A DNA stretch of 39,275 bases from Paenibacillus gorillae. GTDB lineage: Bacteria; Bacillota; Bacilli; Paenibacillales; Paenibacillaceae. Position 1 is the stretch's first letter. Each line of letters begins with the position of its first letter. The stretch is from the NCBI RefSeq assembly GCF_000513275.1, contig NZ_CBVJ010000036.1:1-39275 (forward strand), in the 5' to 3' direction. The notes beneath the pieces are model-generated. The model was given only the letters and a program-made list of their open reading frames with translations. It ran no database searches and had not been told where the DNA came from. Below are positions 26,310-35,184 of this stretch, piece by piece. A program made the translations under genes and the position numbers.

Positions 26310-27128
26310 TTACTGGTTTAAAGCGAATACTTTGATTTGTTCTCCAATTTGTCCAATCCACAGTTCGCCGTTACCAACCATAACACCTTTCCAATTGATG
26401 ACTACTTTGTCTGCTTTTTGGGCTAATAGCTTTTTCTTGATTTTAGCCGTCATGATTTTATCATATTTGGAAATAAACTCTTTTTTGTTTTTGATCTCGA
26501 TGCTTTTGCCATTATGATTCACTTTCAGTGGGAAAGCTATGCTATTGGCCACTTCCGATTTATTGCCTTTGCTGACGTCCTTCTGAAGCTTGTTGAAAAA
26601 ATGTTCGAATTCGATTGCATTTTTGATGCCTGCGGCCTCATACGGATTTTTAATGATATTAACCGCAATAACACCGAGCTTATTGTCCTGCTTGCCGATC
26701 CACAAGTCCCCTTCTCCCACCATAATTCCTTTCCAGTTTACAAAAACCTTATCTGCTTTTTGAGCCAGCAGCTGTTCACGGACACGGGAAGTGAAGATAC
26801 GATCGTATTTCTTAATAAATTCAGTTTTATTGGAAATCACATACGTTTTGTTGTCTTTGTTGAGATTCATTGGATAAGAGATCAGCTTGGCTACTTCTTC
26901 CGGTTTATTATCCTTAACTGCTTTCTGTAGTTTGGCATAATAAGTCGTGAACTCTGCAGGGTTGTCAATGCCAGCTACGTAATAAGGATTCTTGGTGTCT
27001 GCTTTCGCTATGGCAGCAGGTGCCGAAGCCGTTGTACTTTGGTTAGCCCAAGCTTGCCCGGAAAATGTAGCGAGAACGATTGATGCACTCAAAATAATTG
27101 CGGCTTTTTTCATACTGATGTTTGTCAT
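26310..27128 (-). CDS. Secreted protein with two tandem repeats of about 110 residues
   Basis: The 272-residue product has a signal peptide (MKKAAIILSASIVLATFSG, cleavage near AWA-NQ) and a short Ala/Thr linker. Two homologous modules begin at Asn47 and Asn161 (period 114). Both contain NPY..AGI.N..EF, an LQK helix, a KTEFIKKYD/KKEFISKYD block, LLAQKADKV and WKG.MVG.G.LWIG. I do not recognise a named family; a small NTF2-like fold per module is a guess. GGAGGTT precedes the ATG at 27128. It is a single-gene unit with its own terminator. Confidence 0.8.
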   Translation of the reverse strand: MTNISMKKAAIILSASIVLATFSGQAWANQSTTASAPAAIAKADTKNPYYVAGIDNPAEFTTYYAKLQKAVKDNKPEEVAKLISYPMNLNKDNKTYVISNKTEFIKKYDRIFTSRVREQLLAQKADKVFVNWKGIMVGEGDLWIGKQDNKLGVIAVNIIKNPYEAAGIKNAIEFEHFFNKLQKDVSKGNKSEVANSIAFPLKVNHNGKSIEIKNKKEFISKYDKIMTAKIKKKLLAQKADKVVINWKGVMVGNGELWIGQIGEQIKVFALNQ

Positions 27129-27411
27129 GTTGTAACCTCCAAGTCAATTTATACTCAGAGTATATAATTTAGATGTGTCCACCAGGTGTATTTGAGGTGT
27201 ATATTAAAGTCTTTTTTATAGATAGCAGAAGTTATTTTAAAAGGATGCTTGACTTAGACCATACTCGAAGGCTTAGAGTTTTTTTGCGTCCTAAAACATT
27301 AGGCCAAAGGAGTAGAAACATGTAATTCCCATTAAAAAGGGACACAATACATGCAGCTAGCATTCGGTAAAAATGATCCTCCATTAATTTTAACGAAGGG
27401 AATGACTGCTC

Positions 27412-28626
27412 ATGCAAGGAGACTTTAAGGGTCCCAAACCTTACAGTGACACGACGGAGGAGATAACTCCGTTTGAGGTTCATATTTCACAAGAGGCGAT
27501 TGACGACCTGAAGCTGCGCCTGAGCTTGGTGCGCTGGCCAGATCGTGAACTCGTTGATGACTGGACACAGGGCGTCCCTTTGGCAGCGGCACAAGAGCTC
27601 ATTGCTTACTGGAAGGACAAATACGACTGGCGTGTGTTCGAGGATCGCCTGAACTCGTTCCCGCAATTTCGCACAAAGATCGACGGCGTTGGCATCTATT
27701 TCATTCACTTGCGTTCGAAGAACGAGAATGCCTTGCCGCTGCTGCTCAGCCATGGCTGGCCCGGCTCGATTATCGAGTTTCTCGATGCGGCGGAGCGTCT
27801 GACAGATCCCGAGCGTTTCGGCGGTAAAGCAGAAGATTCGTTCCACGTCGTCATCCCCTCTATGCCTGGCTACGGCTTTTCTGACAAGCCGCGTGATCTC
27901 GGCTGGAACCCCGGACGTATCGCTGCCGCGTGGACGCAGCTGATGGAACGCCTTGGCTATGATCGCTTCGTCGCACAAGGCGGCGACTGGGGATCGGCCG
28001 TTACCACGGCCCTCGCGTCGCAGGCACCCAAAGGGCTGCTCGCCGCACATGTGAATCTGCCGATGGTCGTGCCCGCTGAAATTCCAGCGAACCCGAATGA
28101 AGAGGAAGCGCATGCGCTTGCAAGCATCAACTTGTTCGTTACCAATAAGACCGGTTATGCAGATGAGATGAACACTCGTCCGCAGACGATCGGTTATGCA
28201 CTCAATGACTCACCGGTCGCTCTGGCAACCTGGATGTATGAAAAGTTTCAAGAGTGGACGGACAATGACGGCCGCCCTGAGGATGCGCTAACTCAGGACC
28301 AAATGCTGAACGATATCTCGCTTTACTGGTTCACCAGTACCGGCACTTCCGCTTCACGTCTATACTGGGAGGGCGTTGGCGCCACCATCCAAGGTCCGGA
28401 GTTCTTCTCGTCAGCCCGCTCCGGCGGTGGCCGTATCACCATACCGATGGGCGCTAGCTTGTTCCCGGCTGAGACTTACATCCCGCCGCGCGAGTGGGCT
28501 GAACAGGCTTGGGAGAACCTCTTCTACTGGAACCACGTCGAAGCCGGCGGCCACTTCGCTGCATTCGAGCAGCCGGCTATTTTCGCTCGCGAGATGGCAG
28601 AGGCGTTTCGACAGTTCCGGGTTTAA
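27412..28626 (+). CDS. Epoxide hydrolase (alpha/beta hydrolase with EHN domain)
   Basis: The 404-residue enzyme resembles microsomal-type epoxide hydrolases: an N-terminal EHN lid domain (about 20-125, with LRLSLVRWPD), oxyanion motif HGWPGS (114-119), nucleophile Asp192 in QGGDWGS and catalytic His381 in AGGHFAAFEQP. It should hydrate epoxides to diols through a covalent ester. Its codon use is clearly more GC-rich than the flanking genes (especially those after 28.7 kb), consistent with acquisition from elsewhere. The ribosome binding site (GAAGGG, 11 bases from the ATG) is weak. It is complete and stands alone. Confidence 0.9.
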   Translation: MQGDFKGPKPYSDTTEEITPFEVHISQEAIDDLKLRLSLVRWPDRELVDDWTQGVPLAAAQELIAYWKDKYDWRVFEDRLNSFPQFRTKIDGVGIYFIHLRSKNENALPLLLSHGWPGSIIEFLDAAERLTDPERFGGKAEDSFHVVIPSMPGYGFSDKPRDLGWNPGRIAAAWTQLMERLGYDRFVAQGGDWGSAVTTALASQAPKGLLAAHVNLPMVVPAEIPANPNEEEAHALASINLFVTNKTGYADEMNTRPQTIGYALNDSPVALATWMYEKFQEWTDNDGRPEDALTQDQMLNDISLYWFTSTGTSASRLYWEGVGATIQGPEFFSSARSGGGRITIPMGASLFPAETYIPPREWAEQAWENLFYWNHVEAGGHFAAFEQPAIFAREMAEAFRQFRV

Positions 28627-28646
28627 ATTTTTTCACACTCATTCAA

Positions 28647-28698
28647 AAGGGCCGCAGTTGGTTCAACGGTATCATACCGTCGTCCAACTGCGGCCCTT
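28647..28698. terminator. Long stem-loop after the epoxide hydrolase gene
   Basis: AAGGGCCGCAGTTGG (28647-28661) pairs with CCAACTGCGGCCCTT (28684-28698), with an inner ACGGTAT/ATACCGT hairpin. The T-run is short on either side, so it may act as a weak terminator or transcript-end stabiliser. Confidence 0.65.
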
Positions 28699-28778
28699 GG
28701 CTGTTGCAAAAACTCCAAACCAATATTGCTTAACATTTCATTCGGAATTGTTAATTAGAGAATAAGTACAACTTCTAA

Positions 28779-30341
28779 TTATTGTCTAATAATTGCTTTT
28801 CCGCCTGAGATAATATAGATGAAGATATGTGTTACCTCGTATCCTCCATCTACAGCCTTGATCTCTGAAGGCGCAAATCCGGATGGATACGTTCTGCTAA
28901 AGCCCTCAACGTATATCATAATATTTATTTCTTTATCAGGGAATTTATCATAAAAGATTTTGCCTAATCCATCCGCCCAGGATTGATATGTGCTTTTCGT
29001 ATAATTGTAACTATCCGAATAAGATTTATAACCATCGACATCCACCCGGTTAAACAATACAACGATTCCATCCTCATCTACGAAATAATCCCAATTGTCT
29101 TCTAACGGGATGTTACCAGGAATACTCGTCATGGACTTATCAAGTATACCCGCTAGTATTTCGCCTAACTCTTCGTTGTCTGTGGTTCCATTATTATCAG
29201 AACTCGCAGGATATGAAGATAACGGTGAAGTCGCAATGTTATTAAACTCTTTTCCCGAAATCTCTTGAAGCATCGGGAGCGCTTCAATTATAGATACTGC
29301 GTAATTCAAATTAGCATTACTATCATCTCTGCCCATGCTTGTGATACCTACTAATTGTCCTTTATCATTAAACAGCCCGCCTCCGGAGCTGCCGTGATCA
29401 ATTGGAACGCTAATTTGAATATAACCCACACCTGCTGTTGTAATGATATTGCTAATTACACCTTCAGAAACCGTATTCTGTATGCCTTTCGGACTTCCTA
29501 TTGCGACAACTTTATCTCCTTTTACCAGCTCTTTTGGATTCCCTATTTCCACTGAAGACCATGCTGTCGTTTTACTACTGAGTTTAATAAGCGCAAGGTC
29601 GGCTGCTTTATTTACGGATATAACCCCGCCTATCGGGTACTTGTTACCCTTTATATCCAGTAGATAGCCATTTTTCTGTCCTTCGATAACATGGTAGTTG
29701 GTAATAAACACGCCGTCGCCTAAGCTAACAGCGCTGCCTTGCGCAGTATCCATAATGACCATTGCTACTTTACTATCATTTATTTCCGTAATTTTCTTGG
29801 TGCTAATTTCTGTCGTTAAATTGTTAGTCGGGTATGGAAGGGTTATATTCGAAGATACGGGCGGCTTTGTCGTTACCGGGGCTGTACCCCCGCCTGATGA
29901 ATCCGAGAATGGATCATTTACATAAATAATATGAGTATTACCATCAATTTTTGTAATCTTATAGCCTGTTGACTCTGTCAAAAAACGCAGCGGAACATAA
30001 TTTGTTCCATCTGCGGATATCGGATTTTTAGACATTGTCTTTATTTTCCCGTTTACGATGGCTTTATTATCACCACCCTTATATACAATGCTTTGATCTC
30101 CTTTACTAGCAACAATCGTTTTAGTAGCACTATTGTAAGAGATTTGAAATCCCATCGCTTTCATAATGTCTTTGTATGGGACAAACGTAACATTGTCTTT
30201 AGCGATAGTCTTAGGTGCTGCTAGTTTTCCATCCACATAAACTTTATAAACACCCTCAGCCGCATTTACTTTTCCGCCCACACCTAACGTTAAAAATAAT
30301 GTTACTGAAAATATTAGAGCTATCATTCCAAATCTTTGCAT
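28779..30341 (-). CDS. Secreted trypsin-like serine protease with copper-amine-oxidase-N domain
   Basis: The 520-residue product has a signal peptide (cleavage near VNA-AE). Residues 36-141 match the copper amine oxidase N-terminal-like domain (YVPLRFLTESTGY type), a surface module common in Paenibacillus. A Ser/Thr/Pro linker follows, then an HtrA/trypsin-like protease with His217 (TNYHVI), Asp248 (AADLALI) and Ser319 (DHGSSGGG). About 150 C-terminal residues are unassigned and carry no PDZ domain that I can see. GGGAGGAATTTAT sets the start at 30341. It lies 49 bp after the secreted protein gene at 30391 and is probably co-transcribed with it. Confidence 0.87.
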   Translation of the reverse strand: MQRFGMIALIFSVTLFLTLGVGGKVNAAEGVYKVYVDGKLAAPKTIAKDNVTFVPYKDIMKAMGFQISYNSATKTIVASKGDQSIVYKGGDNKAIVNGKIKTMSKNPISADGTNYVPLRFLTESTGYKITKIDGNTHIIYVNDPFSDSSGGGTAPVTTKPPVSSNITLPYPTNNLTTEISTKKITEINDSKVAMVIMDTAQGSAVSLGDGVFITNYHVIEGQKNGYLLDIKGNKYPIGGVISVNKAADLALIKLSSKTTAWSSVEIGNPKELVKGDKVVAIGSPKGIQNTVSEGVISNIITTAGVGYIQISVPIDHGSSGGGLFNDKGQLVGITSMGRDDSNANLNYAVSIIEALPMLQEISGKEFNNIATSPLSSYPASSDNNGTTDNEELGEILAGILDKSMTSIPGNIPLEDNWDYFVDEDGIVVLFNRVDVDGYKSYSDSYNYTKSTYQSWADGLGKIFYDKFPDKEINIMIYVEGFSRTYPSGFAPSEIKAVDGGYEVTHIFIYIISGGKAIIRQ

Positions 30342-30390
30342 ATAAATTCCTCCCAATTTAAACTCTCCTCTAATTAGCCGTATCTCTATT

Positions 30391-31557
30391 TCATGCTTTG
30401 GCAACATTTATTTTAGAAATCACATTTTTTTCATCGATTCGATAGACAATGCCTGCGCCAGCATATAAAAATTTATCCATTTTGTTGGCGTTTGACAATG
30501 TAATGGAATGTAATAGTGATAGGTCAGAAGCTTTATAAATCTCTATTTTCTTTTTGTTATACAGCATTAAGGTCTGATCACTTGCTGTCTGGAACTCAAA
30601 ATCGCCGAAGGTTAGCTTCTGCATCGTACCTTTTCGATCAATTAAGAACAATTGTTTCCCTATCTTTACACCAAACTTTGTAAATGCACCTTCCCCAACA
30701 TGATTCTCATTAAAAAAAGTAGACTGGCCCGCTTGTCCTGCGAATTCCTTGCTCCACACTTTTTTCCCCGTTTGATCTTTTGCGAAAAAAGTCGCTTTCC
30801 CTGTTGCGCTATTGTATTTATAGAAAACAACGAGCCCCTCGGGGGTAATCCCTGCGTAGTACCCCTCATCATGATTGAAATTAATTGCGAACTTTAATTT
30901 CATCGAATCATCATAGAAGGCAAATCGGGAGGCATGCTTGCCGATGATATTTCTGGTGACAATATAACCGTTCTTATAGTCTTGTATAAAACTCTTCCAT
31001 TCTCTTTTATCTTTTAATTGACCTTTAGAATCATACGTATAGGTAACAATTTTTTCTGATGCCGTCTCCAAGTAAGTTACGATATTGCCATTGTTTAATA
31101 CGAATAAGCCTGCGTTGGCACGAATTTTTTCGTTATATGCTTTTTCCCAAAGCTTCTTGCCCGTATCATTGTAGGCAGTAATCTTATACACATCGTTACC
31201 GGAACTATTTCTAGTAGCGGTCATCATATATGCATTTCCTTTATTATCAACTTGAGCAAACAGGCCAAAGAATGAATATCCCATGTTTGACTTCCCCAAG
31301 TAATCAATACTTGCCTTGTGTTTTCCCGTATTGGTATTGACAATATGTAATCTATTATTTGAGAAATAATATAAATTACTGTTACGAACTAATGTACTGG
31401 ATGAGGTAATATAGTCATAAAATCCTTCCTCCACAATAGGATCGGTATAGCTCCACTCCGCTTCTGGCATACTCGTCCATGTACGAGCCAAAACTTGTGT
31501 CGGTAGTAGCAGCAAAACAATAATTATTGTACTCAGTATTAATTGCCTAGCTTTCAT
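30391..31557 (-). CDS. Secreted beta-propeller-like protein, paralogue 1
   Basis: The 388-residue product has a signal peptide ending VLA-RTW, then RTWTSMPEAEWSYTDP. Short repeats follow, of the type VDNKGN, NNGNIVTYLE and TGKKLWEK, resembling a PQQ/beta-propeller blade pattern. No catalytic motif is seen. It is colinear with, and of equal length to, the gene at 33643-34809. The start at 31557 is chosen for the signal peptide; AGGAGG lies somewhat far upstream, with GAAGGAA nearer. Function unknown; the downstream protease gene suggests an extracellular role. Confidence 0.8.
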   Translation of the reverse strand: MKARQLILSTIIIVLLLLPTQVLARTWTSMPEAEWSYTDPIVEEGFYDYITSSSTLVRNSNLYYFSNNRLHIVNTNTGKHKASIDYLGKSNMGYSFFGLFAQVDNKGNAYMMTATRNSSGNDVYKITAYNDTGKKLWEKAYNEKIRANAGLFVLNNGNIVTYLETASEKIVTYTYDSKGQLKDKREWKSFIQDYKNGYIVTRNIIGKHASRFAFYDDSMKLKFAINFNHDEGYYAGITPEGLVVFYKYNSATGKATFFAKDQTGKKVWSKEFAGQAGQSTFFNENHVGEGAFTKFGVKIGKQLFLIDRKGTMQKLTFGDFEFQTASDQTLMLYNKKKIEIYKASDLSLLHSITLSNANKMDKFLYAGAGIVYRIDEKNVISKINVAKA

Positions 31558-31606
31558 TTCCTTCAACAGCCTCCTAAGATGTAAATAATTATATAAAACA
31601 CACATG

Positions 31607-31634
31607 TATATATATTACCCTAAAATAGGGACAA
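31607..31634 (-). promoter_or_regulatory. Candidate SigA promoter of paralogue 1
   Basis: On the minus strand TTGTCC (31629-31634) is 16 bases from TATATA (31607-31612). The same elements with the same spacing occur upstream of paralogue 2, at an almost equal distance from its start, and the flanking sequence TTTATATGAAAATTGTCCCT is identical. Confidence 0.5.
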
Positions 31635-31645
31635 TTTTCATATAA

Positions 31646-32201
31646 ATATTTATTTTAAAAATATTTCTAGGGAATTTCAACTCATTATTAGGAGATCTAT
31701 ATTCCTATATTTTCATGTAAGGTGCTGTTGAATTCTCTTGAAAAGGGAAATGAAAAAACCGCCTAATTAAGGTGGCATTATTCCATTCATATTGTATAGA
31801 ATAGCAATTATTGTTTTCTCAAATACATCTATAGAATCACCACATGCTACATCTACCAGTTTTGTTAGCATAGGATAACAAAAAAACACTTCACTTGCTT
31901 CTCGATAAGACCATTTCGGTTAGGTATCTTGGCTAGTCTTATTCGATTTCGACCATCACCGAGATCTCCCTATATCTAATTAGTTTTGCTTCCCACTACC
32001 ATAATAGTTACACATTAGAGGATATAATGATTCTGCTTTTTCCATTGGTTAATTAACTGGGTATATATACACGTTCCTGCGAAATCAATTTTACTCCTCT
32101 CACCGTTGAGTGGAGAAACAGAAATAACCATGCTACAAAAAATATCTACGTGTTTCTGAAGCGTCAAAAAAAAATCCTCTAATACAATGTTTTATTTTAT
32201 T
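31646..32201. other. AT-rich gene-free stretch
   Basis: I see no convincing gene in about 550 bp. At 31759-31775 a weak CCGCC/GGTGG hairpin next to an A-run resembles a degraded copy of the terminator at 26265. The rest has stops in all frames and may be decayed sequence. Confidence 0.4.
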
Positions 32202-32838
32202 CTAGTTTTGGCGAGTAGTTTTAATATTATCAATGAATTTTGAAGCAACAAACGCCAGTACCACAATTTCAAAAGCTTTTGAAATAACTACATGGACCAT
32301 ATATAGAAATTTAATTAAATGCTCATTTGTTATGATTTCTCTATACTCCTCTATTGTCTTACTTAATGGTAGAGAGTAAACAAGAGCAAAACTAAAATAA
32401 ATTGATTCGAAAAATTGTAATATTATCTGCCTTAGAAACCAATCCCCAAAAAGCATAAATCAAAGAAAATACTAGATGAGGCATTGTAATAAAATAAAAC
32501 AAATATAATAGCAGTCTAAGTCTTTCTGCTTTTGTATTACTAGTACTCTGATAAAGTATGTTCCGAATGCCACTAATTACACTAGTTATTAAAATAGAAA
32601 ACAAGACTAAACTTGCACTAATAATTGTTGAATAGAATAAAGTCCATTCCCAAATGCTATACTTATTATAAAATACAGGATAAGATTTGTACGAAAGTAC
32701 AGCAAAAATAAGTTGAAGCAATGGTGAAAAAGAATATGCTACTACTTTAAGTGGCCCCCTCAAAAAAATTAAAATAATCAATGGAAGGAATACAGCAAGT
32801 AAACTCAAAAAAAATGATAGTATGCTTTGCATTATCAT
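32202..32838 (-). pseudogene. Hypothetical multi-pass membrane protein, frameshifted
   Basis: The N-terminal part (32392-32838) holds about four hydrophobic segments, including LSLLAVFLPLIILIFLRG and YLFYFITMPHLVFSLIYAF. The C-terminal part is in another frame (ESIYFSFALVYSLPLSK to the stop at 32202). A run of five A at 32410-32414 (plus) marks the junction; one base fewer would give a single protein of about 211 residues with NITIFESIYFSF at the join. GGGGG lies near the start. The family is not recognised. Base composition is very AT-rich. Confidence 0.5.
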
Positions 32839-32931
32839 ATCCTACCCCCATATTGCTATGTGTTTTCAATTAATGTTTAATTGTTCCTAAATTTATCTGT
32901 TGATGTAGTCTAATAATCCAGTAGCCTCTAA

Positions 32932-33465
32932 TCACTTGTTAGAACTATTTTGATTTATAAAAAAATTACACTTTTTAACATTTATAGATTTAGACTTTTT
33001 TATTAAGTCTACATATTCTCTATGCTTTTCTTTTAGTGCCCTTATCCTGCTTTCCATTACAATAGGTGCGTCCCTAAACAAAACAGCAGAATTCTCCTCT
33101 AAGTACTTATACAAGGCTTCCTTTTCATCTTTGGTAGGCAAATTTGGAGGAATCGGAAATATCGTGAGGCCCTCCTTTTGTGCTATTTTTTCAGGTGTCA
33201 AACATCCAAAATGCAAAAAATTATACATTTCTCTACTTTTCTTTTCGGTACTTTGATACTGCCCAGTAGAATCTAAAGTGAATCGATCAAATTCAATCAT
33301 TAAAAGCTTTGAGGGTTTCCTAGCTTTGATTTCATAATACATAAGTACCTCAAGAACTTCCTGGAGGGCTAATTCTTCACTATATTTTTTCGGTGTTTTT
33401 CTGCTTTGAGGTATTCTAAAAACTTTGTTTTCCTTTGCAATATATAAGTGTCTTACTCCTGTCAT
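32932..33465 (-). CDS. Hypothetical protein, no recognised family
   Basis: The 177-residue basic, soluble protein has no signal peptide. Visible features are KKYSEELALQEVLEVLMYYEIKA near the N-terminus, a central KSREMYNFLHFGCLTPEKI and a Lys/Asn-rich tail. The site CTAGGAGGTCAAAG just before the ATG supports translation. The AT-rich composition and its location between two paralogous genes suggest acquired DNA. I cannot assign a role. Confidence 0.65.
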   Translation of the reverse strand: MTGVRHLYIAKENKVFRIPQSRKTPKKYSEELALQEVLEVLMYYEIKARKPSKLLMIEFDRFTLDSTGQYQSTEKKSREMYNFLHFGCLTPEKIAQKEGLTIFPIPPNLPTKDEKEALYKYLEENSAVLFRDAPIVMESRIRALKEKHREYVDLIKKSKSINVKKCNFFINQNSSNK

Positions 33466-33642
33466 CTTTGACCTCCTAGTAGTTTATTTATTATTGCTTA
33501 TTTCATATATCATAAATCATACAAAACAGAAAACTCTCAACTCCCACTATTACTTATTAGCAAGAGTTATAAAATAATTCATCCTACTTATGGGTCAATA
33601 ACGTCCATTAAATCCTCTATATCTATAGAAATCCCCCCTACC

Positions 33643-34809
33643 TCATCCCTTCCCCAAAGCCATCTTAGAAATCACATTCTTCTCATCAATCCGATAGACG
33701 ATGCCGCCGCCAGCGTATAAGAATTGATCCTCTTTATTAGCCTCGGTCAAAGTAATAGAATGTAAAACGGATAGATTGGACGCTTTATAGATAACTACTT
33801 TCTTATTGGTTTTCAGCATAACCGTCTCATCACTCGCGGTCTGGAATTCGAAATCGCCAACGGTCAGCTGCTGTGTGTTGCCCTTGCGATCAATTAAAAA
33901 GAATTTGTCCCCCACGTTTCCGCCATACCAACTGGTAAATGTACCCTCTCCATGATGGTGATGATCATACAAGGTGTCTCGGCCAGCTTGCCCTGTCAGC
34001 TCCTTACTCCAGAGCGTTTTCCCTTTTTGATCTTTTGCAAAGTATGTCGTTTTATTCGTAGCACTATTGTATTTATAGAAAATAATTAGCCCTTCAGCGG
34101 TAATGCCAGAGTAGTAGCCATCTTTGAAATTAACATTAAGCGAGAATTTCAATTTCATGGAATCATCATAGAAAGAAAACCGGGAAGCTTGTTTTCCAAT
34201 AATATTAACGGTTACGAGATAACCATTCTGATATCCGTTTATAAAGCTTTTCCATTCTTTTTTCTCTTTCAGCTGCCCTTTAGTATCATACGTATAGGTA
34301 ACAAATTTTTCAGATGCTGTCTCCAAGTAAGTCACGATATTGCCGTTGTTTAATGCCAGTACACCTGCAATCGATCGGATTTTTTCTTTATAAGGTTTCT
34401 CCCACAGTTTCGTGCCAGCATCATTGTAGGCAGTAAGCTTGTATGCATAGTTGCCTGAGCTAGTTTTAACAGCTGTCATCGCATATACGTTGCCTTTATT
34501 ATCGACTTGAGCTAACGAGCCAAAAAATGAATACTTAACGTTTGAATTTTTCAAGTAGTCAATAGTTGCTTTATGTTTTCCTGTATTTGTATTGATGATA
34601 TGCAATTTATCATTGGAGAAATAATATAGATTATTTTTGCGAATTTCCGAAGAAGATAGACTAATATATCTATAGTAGTCCTCTGTTTTAGGATCGGTAT
34701 AGCTCCACTCCGCTTCAGGCATACTTGTCCATGTGCGGGCGAAAACCTGTGTTGGTGCGAGCAGTAAAACAGCAATTATTATTCCCCGCAATAACTTTCT
34801 AGCATTCAT
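33643..34809 (-). CDS. Secreted beta-propeller-like protein, paralogue 2
   Basis: The 388-residue product is clearly homologous to the gene at 30391 over its whole length (for example RTWTSMPEAEWSYTDP, VDNKGN, NNGNIVTYLETASEK, GDFEFQTASD, GIVYRIDEKNVISK). It has a signal peptide ending VFA-RTW. A local difference is a DHHHHGEGTFTSWYGG insertion-like loop, where paralogue 1 has NENHVGEGAFTKFG; the His cluster might bind metal. The start at 34809 mirrors paralogue 1. The gene and its promoter were duplicated together. Confidence 0.82.
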   Translation of the reverse strand: MNARKLLRGIIIAVLLLAPTQVFARTWTSMPEAEWSYTDPKTEDYYRYISLSSSEIRKNNLYYFSNDKLHIINTNTGKHKATIDYLKNSNVKYSFFGSLAQVDNKGNVYAMTAVKTSSGNYAYKLTAYNDAGTKLWEKPYKEKIRSIAGVLALNNGNIVTYLETASEKFVTYTYDTKGQLKEKKEWKSFINGYQNGYLVTVNIIGKQASRFSFYDDSMKLKFSLNVNFKDGYYSGITAEGLIIFYKYNSATNKTTYFAKDQKGKTLWSKELTGQAGRDTLYDHHHHGEGTFTSWYGGNVGDKFFLIDRKGNTQQLTVGDFEFQTASDETVMLKTNKKVVIYKASNLSVLHSITLTEANKEDQFLYAGGGIVYRIDEKNVISKMALGKG

Positions 34810-34856
34810 TTCCTTAAACAGCCCCCTAAGATGTAAAATATTATATTTTCTGCATG

Positions 34857-34884
34857 TATATATACTACACCATAATAGGGACAA
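34857..34884 (-). promoter_or_regulatory. Candidate SigA promoter of paralogue 2
   Basis: TTGTCC (minus strand, 34879-34884) with a 16-base spacer to TATATA (34857-34862), matching the promoter of paralogue 1 in elements and spacing. Confidence 0.5.
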
Positions 34885-34976
34885 TTTTCATATAAAAATT
34901 TCAAAAGAAATAGTTCTATGGGGTGATAGTTCCTATTGAATGAGTCTATCATCCCATAGCTTAGTTGTTTTATGGT

Positions 34977-35060
34977 TTATTTTTCCGATTTATTTTCATC
35001 CGAGCTCCAATCAATTGGTTGGGCCTCACCTTCCTTTCCAATCCGTCTGTATTTTGTCAT
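34977..35060 (-). CDS. Possible 27-residue small protein or gene remnant
   Basis: An ATG at 35060 opens 27 codons of strongly polar sequence (start MTKYRRIGKEGEAQ, end SSDENKSEK). No good binding site is within normal distance. A second inverted repeat (TGGGATGATAG with CTATCACCCCA, about 34919-34955) lies downstream, so the stretch sits between two hairpins. It may be the tail of a lost gene. The rest of 34885-35184 holds no gene. Confidence 0.25.
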   Translation of the reverse strand: MTKYRRIGKEGEAQPIDWSSDENKSEK

Positions 35061-35087
35061 TATGTATGATTTCAAAGTCCTCAAACC

Positions 35088-35113
35088 AAAAAAGGACAGC
35101 ATTAAAGCTGTCC
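35088..35113 (-). terminator. Minus-strand terminator without an obvious gene upstream
   Basis: GGACAGC/GCTGTCC (35094-35113) is followed, on the minus strand, by six T. The next gene to the right is on the plus strand, so this terminator is orphaned or serves a short unseen transcript. Confidence 0.65.
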
Positions 35114-35135
35114 CATCATCCACGTATAAATGCAC

Positions 35136-35178
35136 CCCGCCCTCATCCAGCTAATATAGTGTAGGAAAGAAGGGCGGG
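35136..35178 (+). promoter_or_regulatory. Inverted repeat that could mask the lipase ribosome binding site
   Basis: CCCGCCCT (35136-35143) is perfectly complementary to AGGGCGGG (35171-35178), which is the ribosome binding site of the lipase gene starting at 35185. If the transcript begins upstream of 35136 the stem would cover the site. A TATAGT in the loop could instead be a -10 box, in which case no stem would form. Confidence 0.35.
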
Positions 35179-35184
35179 ACACCT

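Noticed and set aside
27232..27483. Minus-strand open frame between the two-repeat protein and the epoxide hydrolase
   Set aside because: It overlaps the start of the epoxide hydrolase gene on the other strand, has no binding site and no recognisable motif.
31759..31775. Hairpin CCGCC/GGTGG next to an A-run as a terminator
   Set aside because: The short stem has a mismatch on the strand that would have the T-run, and no gene ends nearby; probably degraded.
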